From Allodiplogaster sudhausi (taxonomy: Eukaryota > Nematoda > Chromadorea > Rhabditida > Diplogasteridae): DNA of 64,000 nucleotides. The translations under genes and the position numbers were made by a program. This document shows positions 21,976-32,074 of the stretch, piece after piece; within the stretch, counting starts at the first letter, position 1; the number at the start of each line of letters is the position of its first letter. The notes under the pieces are model-generated. The model saw only the letters and a program-made list of their open reading frames with translations, made no database searches and was not told the DNA's origin. The stretch lies in NCBI GenBank assembly GCA_945643635.1, contig CALZFC010000018.1:5789001-5853000 (forward strand), given 5' to 3'.

Positions 21976-22307
21976 CAGAAAAAACGGTCACCGAGTTTTG
22001 CAATTAGAGTAGCTGTTACCAGCAGCAACCTATACTTGGCGGGTAGTTCTGAGCGTGTGTTAAGAGAGAGTGATGGGGCACGCGTCCCGCCGATGAAGAG
22101 AGAGAGAGAGAGAGAGAGAAAGAAAGAGAGAAAAAGAGAGAGTGAGAGAGAGAAAGAAAGAGAGAAAAAGAGAGAGTGAGAGAGAGAAAGAAAGAGAGAA
22201 AAAGAAAGACTGAGAGAGAGAGAGAGACTGAAAACTAGGTCCTCGTTAATATGATATATTGTTTTTTTTTCTGGGCTAAAAACCCAATTCATGAACCGTC
22301 TTTTCAT

Positions 22308-22385
22308 TCTAGCCTCACCTAATTCGTGTAAAACGCGTACGGGCAGGCTTCCAAAAATTAAAGATAAGATCACATGATCTTTCGT
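22308..22385 (-). ncRNA. SmY-like small nuclear RNA candidate 4
   Basis: A perfect AAGATC/GATCTT hairpin with a 4-base loop (22381-22366), an Sm site AATTTTTGG (22359-22351), and a terminal stem-loop 22349-22311. The outer pairing here is AGCCT/AGGCT, and the inner stem CGTGT/ACGCG keeps pairing through a G-U. The upstream block AAATAGGTTGCTT is at about 22436-22448. Confidence 0.62.
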
Positions 22386-22712
22386 CAAATGATTATTCAA
22401 CATTTTGTCGGTTCATCGACTTGAGGCCCATAAGAAAGCAACCTATTTGGCGAGTTTTTTGAGACATGTATTCCGTGTGAGCGGTTACCTCAGACTAACG
22501 GTGGTAGAGGGAGAGTCAGGAAAGAGACGTAGGGCGAGGGAAGGAGAAAACGAGAGAAGAAGGATGACAGCGACGCTGTTAGCCAGAAGACCACTATTAG
22601 TTTTGTTGTGAGCGTTTCCTAAATATACTCCACATACATGCCGATAAAATCTGTTGCTTATTTTTTTGTTGAGAAATATCGCTTAAATTTTATAAGCCTT
22701 TAGTTGATGTCG

Positions 22713-22815
22713 TTTTAGCCTCACCTATTTCGCGATTGAACGAGTACGGGCAGGCTTTCAAAAATTTAAATACACAAAGGTATAACTCGAAACGGGGACC
22801 TCGTCACCGAGGGGG
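22713..22815 (-). ncRNA. SmY-like small nuclear RNA candidate 5
   Basis: Sm-like site AAATTTTTGA (22767-22758) and a terminal stem-loop 22756-22717 with AGCCT/AGGCT pairing; the inner stem is weaker (CGCG against CGAG). Upstream are a small ATAC/GTAT hairpin (22783-22770) and a perfect CCTCG/CGAGG hairpin (22812-22799). The conserved upstream block is at about 22856-22895. Confidence 0.52.
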
Positions 22816-23330
22816 ATGTATGAGGTTTATTCCGCATGATATTAATACATCTCCCGCAGCAAGTTATCGCCGCCGAGTTTTCCGAAACATGGCGTTTGTA
22901 CGTAGTCATTTCCTGTCTCACGTGTTTGGAGAGAGAGAGAGAGAAAGAGGGAGAGAGAGATAGAGAGATAGAGAGAGACAGAGAGAGAGAGAGAGAGAGG
23001 GGAGAGGGAGAGATAGAGAGGGAGGAGATTACAGAGAGAGAGAGGGAGAGAGAGAGACAGAGAGATAGAGAGAGAGAGAGAGTGGACGTATGTATAGATG
23101 TACATATCACTTTCCAATACTATGTCAGCAATTTTCAACAATACACCTTCCTCAAATTCACTTGCTCAAAACTTTTACACATTATATAATATTCGAGGTG
23201 TAAAACGAGTAGGTGAAATTATTCGCTGCTATTTTTGTAAGTAGGCTATGAAATGTAGATAACACATACATTTATCTGAGAGTCCATATTTGGCAGAGAA
23301 TAAGTTATGATCCAACTATTCTCGATGCTG

Positions 23331-23415
23331 TTTTAGCCTCACCTAATTCGCGTTAAACGCGTACGGGTGGGCTTCCAAAAATTGCCTAGTAACAAGGTTT
23401 ATCACCTCATTGAGA
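23331..23415 (-). ncRNA. SmY-like small nuclear RNA candidate 6
   Basis: An 8-bp hairpin with two G-U pairs (AATGAGGT/ACCTTGTT, 23411-23391), an Sm site AATTTTTGG (23383-23375), and a terminal stem-loop 23373-23335 with AGCC/GGCT, CACC/GGTG and CGCGT/ACGCG. The upstream block GGATAGGTTGCTGCC is at 23451-23465, preceded by CTTCCGAAAACCGGGCGA; it may be the snRNA promoter element (PSE). Confidence 0.62.
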
Positions 23416-23639
23416 ATTAGTGTTTGCTTCCGCATGAACATTATATACCTCGGCAGCAACCTATCCTCGCCCGGTTTTCGGAAGCATGGCGTATGTGAGT
23501 AAAATTGACCTCCCGCACTTTACTAAGAGAGAGAGCGAACGTATGTATTATGCTATCTTCGGCACATAAATTTTTAAGTTTAACTTTTATCGTTATAAAC
23601 ATGTTATCCTGAAAAAAAAGATGCACGTCTCAAATTACA

Positions 23640-24360
23640 CAAAATATGAAAAACAAATTCAAAATTGCACACAATCTTGACAAATGACATTCGCAGCAAC
23701 GGGATACTAACAAATTCAAAGATTACAGGGGGGATAACTTAGACGTAAGAGTTCAAAGAATGCCAAGAAAAACGGTTATGAAATCACGAATTAATTCCAA
23801 AAGAAGGTAAAACGAAATTATTTGGTCTCTACACCAATTATTATATTTATTAGTTAGATAGATAATATTGAGAACAAGAAGTTTAATAACAAAGTAGGGA
23901 CTATTACGCAACAGTCAAAAAAATTCTCAACTATGCAATTTATTCAAATTCGCTTAAACAAGATTGTTTGCACTATATAAATATTCGAGGTGTTAAACGA
24001 GCATTTGAAGTAGTTTTACCTACCAGCTTTGGAGTTACTGAATTGCTTATTGTTAATGTCACTATTATTCGACCAAAATGTTTCTCTAATTGTAATCGGA
24101 AGGTGTCAAAAGCTGCTATTTTGTAAGTAGGCTACTTTGAGGCAAGTTAAACGAGGGTGCTATCCTAGTTTGGGGAAGCGAGGGGGGGGCAAAATATGTT
24201 CTTAGTCCAATCGACATCAGGAATACAAATATAATGTTGACTTTCTATTATTTTCTCACTGAACACGAATATAATGTCAGTTTTGAATTATTTTGCCATT
24301 TAACAAAGTCACAGTGCTCTTAATTGACTTCTTTTCTTTGCTCCTTTTCAACTAAAACAC
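23640..24360. other. Intergenic spacer without recognised features
   Basis: AT-rich sequence. TATAAATATTCGAGGTGT-AAACGAG at about 23975-24000 partly repeats 23185-23210 next to small-RNA candidate 6, so the spacer may hold decayed cluster sequence. No Sm-type site or hairpin pair was found. Confidence 0.4.
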
Positions 24361-24365
24361 CGCCC

Positions 24366-25132
24366 TAAGGGGTTGTCAGAGCTTGCACACACGAATATAG
24401 TGTTGTTTTCGTATCATGGTGGCAACAAGTAGCACCGAGCACTGAATAGATCGTTTCGTGACCACCAAATAGCTTCACGAGGTAAGGGTGGGCAGTACTC
24501 TGGCCCACCCTCACCTCGTGAAGACTGTCTGGTGGTGGGGTTCAATCCACAGCGAATCGCGTACTTGTCGCAGTTCACCATGTCAGGTAAATAATATATT
24601 CGCGTTTGCCAGCTCTGACAACCCGTTGAAGGGGTTACCAGAGCTCGCATACACGGATATAGTGTTATTTATGGTGCTTTTCGCAACAAGTAGCACCGAG
24701 CACTGAATAGATCGCTTCGTGACCACCAAATAGCTTCACGAGGTAATCGTGGGCAGTACTCTGGCCCACCCTCACCTCGTGAAGACTGTCTGGTGGTGGG
24801 GTTCAATCCACAGCGAATCGCGTACTTGTCGCAGTTCACCATGTCAGGTAAATAATATATTCGCGTTTGCCAGCTCTGACAACCCGTTGAAGGGGTTACC
24901 AGAGCTGGCATACACGGATATAGTGTTATTTATGGTGCTTTTCGCAACAAGTAGCACCGAGCACTGAATAGATCGCTTCGTGACCACCAAATAGCTTCAC
25001 GGGGTAATCGTGGGCAGTACTCTGGCCCACCATCACCTCGTGAAAACTGTCTGGTGGTGGGGTTCAATCCACAGCGCATCGAGTACTTGTCGCGTCCACC
25101 ATGACACGTAAACAATATACTCGTGTATACCA
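24366..25132. repeat. 261-bp unit in three tandem copies, each with a long hairpin
   Basis: Units begin at 24366, 24627 and 24888. Each contains CTTCACGAGGT, an arm ending GTGGGC, a short loop, then GCCCACC and ACCTCGTGAAG. In copy 1 the stem is almost perfect over about 20 bp (24473-24523) and is extended by CCACCA/TGGTGG. GGGGTTCAATCC just after the hairpin resembles a Pol III B box. The third copy is interrupted by the MITE at 25141-25434. The conserved open frames in each unit follow from tandem identity and are not evidence of coding. Confidence 0.85.
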
Positions 25133-25140
25133 GCTCTTAC

Positions 25141-25434
25141 CAGAGGTGTAAGGGGGCCCAAATTTTTTGATTTTTTGATTTCTTAGCAAAAATTTTTTCT
25201 CCTAGCATGCCTTTCACAAGGCTTCTCATTTATTTCATTCTGAAGAGGGATACAACTCCCGAACTACAATATTATGTATGATCAATAAGAATTCGCTCTG
25301 TTAAAGGAATTTTCGCTTGCAGATTTTTGAAAATCGGGCCCAAACGGGCTCAGGGCCGGGCCCGGCCCGGCCCTAGAGGGCCTTGGAAATTTGGGCCCGG
25401 CCGGCCCTTGGATCGGGCCGGGCCGGCAGCTCTG
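25141..25434. mobile_element. hAT-type MITE, 294 bp, with 8-bp target duplication
   Basis: The element starts CAGAGGTG and ends CAGCTCTG. It is flanked by an exact 8-bp duplication, GCTCTTAC (25133-25140 and 25435-25442). The right half is a GGGCCC/GGCCGG-rich palindromic stretch. Removing the element restores the third 261-bp repeat unit. Confidence 0.82.
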
Positions 25435-25691
25435 GCTCTTACAACCCTTTCTTGCAGGATTTTAGTTGAAAAAGAACACAACCATTGTAACTTTGTTAAA
25501 TAAGAAAATAATACAAAAGAACCTTATATTCGTGTTTCCCATTCCCCAAAACCCCCTGTGTACGATTTGGGGTCGATTGGAGAAAGAACATATTAAAACG
25601 AGTAATAATACATATACACTGGCTCTTCTCGTCCTCCCAAGAAAATCTACAGTACCTACTGCTCGCGGGTACCGTAACCCAAAGATTCCGC

Positions 25692-26637
25692 TCAGGATGC
25701 AGCCCGCCTCGCGCGGTGCTCCGTACAGTGGGGGCAGAACCACTTACCGCGTGGTGGCGCATCGATGCCAACGCAGTGATAGTGGAACCACTCGAATGGA
25801 CACTAAAAAATATTTCACTTATTAAACGGTTTTTCATGTTATATTTCATAATTATTCTCTTTTTCACTCGATTAAAGGTTGACTAAAATGAATATTAAAT
25901 AGCTAAAAAAAGGCAATTGTAGTGAAACCAATAGAATGGGCACTAAAAACACTTCATTTATTCATCCTCTTTTTCATTCTGCAAAAGATTAATTTAATTA
26001 TTGAATATTAAGAATATCTATAAAAAACGCGCTCCCCATTTCAAGACCCCAGATTCTTCTCACATTCTCCCATTTCACGGCCCGGCCCCTTCCCTGACCT
26101 CCTTATTATCGCACGCCACCATGTTGCCGTACGACTTCTGGTTGCAGACGCACCACGTACGCTGGTCTTCCTCTGCGTCGTCATCGCTTTCTGGCTCCAG
26201 TTCTGAAGGGCGAGAAATTTATATTGGCCATTAGAGAAACTAAGTAACTAGTAAGATTTTCATAGCGATATTTCGATAATCCCTCTTGCTCTCTCGTTCG
26301 CCTCTCTCATTCCCTCTCCCTATTTCTCTCTCCATCCCTTCCCCTCTCTCCTCTCACTCACTCTTCTATCTCTCTACGTTCTCTTCTCTCTCTCGCTCTC
26401 TGTTCTCTCTCTCTCTCGCTTTCTCTTCTCTCTCTCGTTCTCTCTCCTCTCTCTCTTTCTCCCATTCTAACCTTCCTCCTCCAGTTCGCCCTGCTCCTGG
26501 GGCACGTACTGCGGCATGGGTGGCGGCTGTCGCAGAGTGTGCAGGGCGGCAGCAGCTGCGCGATCATGGCTCCGTTGCAGATTCGCGTGGAACATCTCTT
26601 GGACGCGAGGGGTCAGTCTGGAAAGAGAGAGGGAAGG

Positions 26638-26688
<51 letters not shown>

Positions 26689-26763
26689 ATAGATAGGGAA
26701 GAGCGATGGAGGGCAACGGGGAATGAGAGAGAGTGGGTGAGAGAGAAAGAGATAAAGAGAGAA

Positions 26764-26813
<50 letters not shown>

Positions 26814-27161
26814 GAAATGGCTGGACAGGCAGAAAGAGATTGAAACAAATACTTTATATGAATACCGGAAACAAAATGCTTAACATATTTACAAATATTC
26901 CAGCAACGCTTACTTTCTCGGTCTCCCGTGCCGACTTTCCGCTCCGACGAAACTGGGCAGCGGCGTGACTGTCGTTGGCGTCGTGCCAAAGGAAGACGAG
27001 AAAATCTAGAACAAAATATATTTAAATTTAATATAAAAAATATGAATATAGTAAATACTCTTTTTGTGAGCAGACAACCCTGCCATTTTGTATTAATTTA
27101 TTAAATTAAGTATAAAAAAACTAAAACTATTTCATACATTAGGCTTTCTCTCTTCTATTTT

Positions 27162-27195
<34 letters not shown>

Positions 27196-27226
27196 ACTCA
27201 CTCTCTCTCCCTCTTTCTCCTTTCTC

Positions 27227-27257
<31 letters not shown>

Positions 27258-28163
27258 TCCGTACCAACTTACCCCTGGCTGAATGCCTGCTGCAGGCGAG
27301 TACGGCGAGCCAGAAAGTCCCTCCATTGCTGAAGGTGTCCAGCGGTCAGCTAAAGCATTATATTAATCAATGAATTTGTATTTGCATGTATAAATAATGT
27401 AATTTAATTAATTAACCTATTTAATTAAAATAACTAATAACATAAAAAGTACAAATAAAAAAAATTAAAATATAAAACAAAAGAATCTCCAACTTTTCTC
27501 CATCATCGGTGACGTAATCGGGAATGCCGGCGAAAGGCTGGCCGACTTTCCGGAGCCTGCTGCAGCTGGAGAAGCGGGCGGCGGCAGCGAGTGGAGCGGG
27601 AAGAGGGCGGGCGACGAAGCGACGGCGGCCAGCGAACCCGTTGTCGACGTGGCGCGAGACGAATCTCGACGGCCCGCCTGGAAGAGGCATTTTTATTATT
27701 GATCCATCTTTTTATTAACATTTTTTTATAGTTTTTTTTGAAGATTTTTTATATATTTTAAATATATACTTAAAATAAACAGGAATTATACAGGAAATAT
27801 GTTGAAAGAAATAATGTACATTTAGATGAGTAAAGAAGGAAACCGGAAGAACAAAAGAGAAAGGAGTCCATCTAGCCTCCCTTTCATTCTCTCTTTTTCG
27901 ATCGTAGGCTCTCTCGGTCACTAACACCTTCTCTATCTCTCCACTCTCACTTCTCTCTCTCTCTCTACTTCTCTCCTCCATCTCTCCACTCTCTATCTCT
28001 CGCTCTATTTCTCTCTCTCTCTTTCTCTCAATCCATCGCTCTCACTCTCTCTCTCTAACTCTCTCCTCTATCTCTCCACTCTCTCTCTCTTTTTCTCCCT
28101 CTCTCTCCACTCTCTCTCTCTCTCCATCTCACTTTCTCTCTCTCCCTCTCTCCTCTATCTCTC

Positions 28164-28206
<43 letters not shown>

Positions 28207-29602
28207 TTACCCGCCCCTGTGGTGCTGCCAACTCGTCCAGATTCGCAATGGACTTTCGACTCCGTATCGGCTGCGTCGCTTCTCCCTCTTCCGTTCTGGG
28301 CAACGGAATTAGGTGAAGAAGAAAAAAAGGTTTTTTTTATGGCTTTTAATGTTCTTTTTCCCTGCGAGCGTCTGTTGTACTTTTTGAGCACAGAATAGGA
28401 CTTGGCAATGCGCCAAAAGTCCTTCTCCATTCTCTCTCTCTCTCTCTCGTTCTCTTCCCCTCTCTCTCTCTCTGTTACTCTCTCTCTCTCTCACTCACCT
28501 CTCTCTCTCACTCTCTCTCTCGCTCCATACCTCGCCGCCTTGGCCGGCGGTCCTCCTCCTCCTCTCGCCTGACTCACGGAGCGCTCGCGTCTGTCTACGC
28601 TCGACTGACGAGATGCGGCTGCGGACGCGTTCGCTACCGTAGTCGCTGATGTCGTGGCGGGACCTCCACCAAGATTTGAAGAAGGCCGCTTCCGCCGCTC
28701 CTTCCTGAGTGTCATCATAGACTCGACGTACTCGGAGAAGCCTGGAAAAGCAATCTCATATTTATGTTAGCAAAAAATATAGACAATAAAATTGTTCTTG
28801 CATATAAACTTTAATCCAGACATAGAAAATTTCACGATATGTTTTTTTTTGTATTTCCGATACATATTCCAAATAATCGCAAGGATCCCGAGTTCGATCC
28901 CGCCCGGGGCAACCACCCCCGCTACCCTCCGGGGAAGGCGCAAGTGGAAGTAGCATGCTACGAAGAGTACTGCCCTGGAGTATGGGTTGGCTCCCCAGGG
29001 AAAGCGCCTAATTGGAAGCCGTCACTGGTGACCACCGGCAGGCCCAGCCTTGATTCCGGCTAACTTTGTACTTTGTACTTTTTATTCCAAATAATAAAGC
29101 GAGATGCAGTCATAAATAATAATTAATGAATTAAACAAAATTAACACTCCAATTTGATATATCCCCTTGAAACATTTCTCAATCGCCTGCGTGATTAAAT
29201 ACCCTTACAAATATAAATAACCGGTTTGTTAAAAAAAAACCCTTATACTTCACGACTACCCTCCTAACGTTCCTCTTCTAAATGTTCTGGATGCCTCCAA
29301 GTCAACGTGTGTGAAATTGCAAAATAAATACCTGGTTCAAACAAATCGCTCCCCTATCACTTAATAAATACCCTCTTAACCTAAATAAGTATCCTTACTA
29401 AATACTTTAATACTAGATCGATAAATCCCCTTTCTAACGTTTCTCAATCGCTTCCGTGACTCCTGGATTGTCTGCTTCCAGCTCGCACTTGAAGTGCAGC
29501 TTCTCTCGCTCGAGATGCGCCGTGTACTTCTCGAGCAGCTCTTGCATACGCTCAGCCATCGCCACCTTCTCTTCGGCACGAGAACGCAGACGGCGGTACT
29601 CC

Positions 29603-29645
<43 letters not shown>

Positions 29646-30953
29646 GAGAGAGAGAGAGAGAGAAAGAAAGAAGGAGAAATCAAGAAATAGAGAGCGAGAG
29701 AGAGGGATAGACAAGCAGTGAGAAATAAAGACTAAATATCATCAATATTCCCTACGCTGTTTTTGTCTCAAAAAGAAAATTACAACTTTGACCGGCTTTT
29801 TCGGCTTCTATTCTCTATGCCATAAACAAAGCGGTAGAATAGCTAAAATGAAATGAAAAATATATAAACAAGTTTCAGATGAAAGAATAAAGGTCGCATA
29901 AAAACACCATAGAATACTTATTAGACATTGGTGCCATAACATATTCTCGGCAGCACACTAGCGCCCGGTGGTTTTGCCACGCGGCATAGGTTCATTTGAC
30001 AGCACTGTGCCCACATCATCCGATGCACATTCACTTCCAGTCCATAAAAATTAGTGAGTAAATATAGATAAGGATGGAAAACAGTTGACTGTTTATCTTC
30101 CGCTGTTTCTTTTCTTTAAAATAACTATAACAAATTAATTCTTTATGCTTTTTTACTCTCTTTCTCTCTCTCAATCTCTCTCTCTCCTCTCACACTCTCT
30201 CTCTCCCTCTCTCTCTTCCCGTGTCTGTCTCTAAACACCACTCCGCGATCGTAATTACTTTCTTTATAATATACAAATTGTTCACTCCTACCGTAATCTC
30301 CCAATTCGTATACCTCTTGAAGAAGTCGAAGTTGCGCATCTCGCTGCTCGAGTGTCAGCGTTGAGGAGTGCTCGAAGAAGGCAGCGATCGCTAGGCGGTT
30401 ACGGTCCACTGCTTCTCAAAAAGGGAGGGAGAGAGAGTGAGAGAGATAGAGAAGATGGAAAGAAAGAAAGAGAAATGGTGAGAGAAAGAGAGAGAGGGAG
30501 AGAGAGAGGGGATGTGTGAGAGACGGAGAGAGATATACGGTAAGAAAGGAGAGAAAGAGAGGGGAGCGTGGGAAAGAGAAAGAAAGGGGAGCACCAGAGA
30601 GCGAGAGAGAGATAGAGATAGAGAGAGAGCGAGAGACTTACTAGTAATATCCATATCGATCTCTCGAATCTGGGCGCATCTCTCGCGTAGCTCTGCAGGC
30701 AACTCATCGAGCACTAAAACGAGGATTTATAAATAATATCTTCCATTATTTAAATACAAAACAGAGCAATTCTGTATACTTTATAAAAAAAAAGCTCCCA
30801 GAAAAGAAGGCTCAAGTGAAATATAGACATAAAACAGCTTTTCAACCTATTTTTTCATATTTATTTAGTTATTTAAATAATGATTACTTCTTTTTAACAA
30901 ATAATAATTAGAGTAATTCTCTTACTTTCTAAAAAATCGTCGAGGAACAGCAT
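25692..30953 (-). CDS. ing3: ING3-type inhibitor-of-growth protein with C-terminal PHD finger
   Basis: Twelve exons join in phase into 455 codons: 30953-30926, 30713-30642, 30408-30314, 29601-29439, 28741-28531, 28295-28211, 27677-27494, 27349-27273, 27005-26914, 26617-26472, 26202-26099, 25802-25692. The N terminus [19 protein letters not shown] and a helical region to about residue 119 match the ING domain, closest to ING3 (MLYLEDYLEM type). A low-complexity Ser/Ala/Pro linker follows. The C terminus is a complete Cys4-His-Cys3 PHD finger (CVCN, ACDNKEC, FHYHC, WFCPHC). ING3 proteins sit in NuA4/Tip60 acetyltransferase complexes, and their PHD reads H3K4me3; that is family knowledge. A strong donor-like GGTAAGTGG inside exon 12 encodes the conserved GKW and must be read through. 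The human protein is 418 residues. Confidence 0.9.
26620..26812 (-). repeat. (CT)n tract (minus-strand sense) before the acceptor of ING3 exon 10
   Basis: GA repeats on the plus strand run from a few bases beyond the acceptor of the exon at 26472-26617. Read in the gene's sense, this is a pyrimidine tract ending in CTCTTTCCAG. Companion tracts lie on the donor side of the same exon at 26285-26470, where the gene's sense strand is purine. Confidence 0.9.
27940..28208 (-). repeat. (GA)n tract (minus-strand sense) after the donor of ING3 exon 6
   Basis: CT repeats on the plus strand. In the gene's sense, GGTAAGGAAGAGAGAGAG begins at the donor and continues for about 260 bases. Confidence 0.9.
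28878..29082 (+). mobile_element. 205-bp tRNA-derived SINE, 5'-truncated, in ING3 intron 4
   Basis: An exact 13-bp target duplication (TATTCCAAATAAT) flanks the element at 28865-28877 and 29083-29095. The head contains a tRNA B-box-like GAGTTCGATCCC; the box A half is missing. The 3' end is a short ACTTTGT repeat tail. It lies antisense to ING3. Confidence 0.82.
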
Positions 30954-31238
30954 GGCCACTGATGCTGCTGTACTCTCGTCGACTTTCTTCTCTCTTCCAG
31001 GTTACAGTAGGTCAGATTATATAATTACTGTACAAATCATAAGCTATTCACTTCGCAAAATTTCAAACATAACAAAAAACCAAGAAGTGAAGCAAAACAA
31101 TATAATTTCCTAACAAGACAGAATTTCCGAGGAGAATAGAAAACATTCTTTCTTTTCTACGAGATGTGTCTTCATAAATCCACTTTTTTTTAGAGATATT
31201 CGCGAGTATTGCAACTCGTATACTTCTTATAGACCACA

Positions 31239-31555
31239 GAAGACAAAATACGCGAGATTCATCATAATAAATTCTTTATCACTACACTTTGAACAGTAAT
31301 TGGCGGGAACAAAAAATCGATAATTCCCTTCTAGAGCCCGCGCAGCTGCCCAAAGCCATCCGAAAGAGAGAAGATCTTACTCCTCCAGTTCGAATAGAAG
31401 ACAAAAGACGCGAGATTCATCATAATAAATTCTTTATCACTACACTTTGAACAGTAATTGGCGGGAACAAAAAATCGATAATTCCCTTCTAGAGCCCGCG
31501 CAGCTGGCCAAAGCCATCCGAAAGAGAGAAGATCTTACTCCTCCAGTTCGAACGA
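31239..31555. repeat. About 158-bp tandem duplication reaching into the NDUFB8 stop codon
   Basis: Two copies (about 31239-31396 and 31397-31554) share GCGAGATTCATCATAATAAA, GGCGGGAACAAAAAATCG and the terminal CTTACTCCTCCAGTTCGAA. The last block is the antisense of the end of the NDUFB8 reading frame, so a decapitated second copy of the last codons and stop lies in the 3' UTR. Confidence 0.9.
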
Positions 31556-32009
31556 GTAGTTGACAATGGGATAGTCGCGAGCATCCTGCAAGAGTGGATA
31601 TATTCCAGAGATTTGAAACTTTATTATTTCAACATAAAAAAGGAATTATTACTCTTACTTCGCGCTTCTACTCTTTTGATTGTTTCTCGTCGTCCCTCTC
31701 TCTCTCTCTCTTTTTCTCTCTTCCGCTTTCTACCTTTCTCTAACTCTCTCAGTCTCAATTTCTCTCTCTCTCTCTCTTTCCCTCTAATACATTCTCTCTT
31801 TTCCATCTCTCTCATTTTTTCTCTCCCTTTCACACACCTGGAAGGGGAATGCCCTCATGAAGTCGTAGGGGTACTGCTTGGGCATTATTGGATTCTTCCA
31901 GCGAAGTGCATCCACGTCTGAGCGGGAGACGTAGTACGAGATGAGAAGCATCGGGATCACCACGCGGATCATCATGATGAAGGCGGACCAGCTGTAGAGA
32001 GAGGGAGAG

Positions 32010-32074
<65 letters not shown>

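Noticed and set aside
21015..23415. SL RNA genes instead of SmY RNAs
   Set aside because: Two units have an AG-GT word near the 5' hairpin, but there is no conserved leader exon and the hairpins differ completely in sequence, which does not fit SL RNAs. The possibility is not fully excluded.
24414..25115. Three similar minus-strand frames of 60-80 codons in the 261-bp units
   Set aside because: Frame conservation follows from tandem identity. Differences are not biased to third positions, and the hairpin explains the conserved segments better.
26539..26883. Many Arg/Glu-rich or Ser/Leu-rich frames over GA/CT tracts
   Set aside because: Dinucleotide repeats have no stops in any frame. They lie in introns of ING3, NDUFB8, LRRC57, the protease and others. 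Only the GA-rich exon at 53874-54097 was accepted, because it joins in phase between exons.
28878..28920. A functional tRNA gene
   Set aside because: Only the B-box half is present and no cloverleaf can be drawn; it is the head of a truncated SINE with a target duplication.
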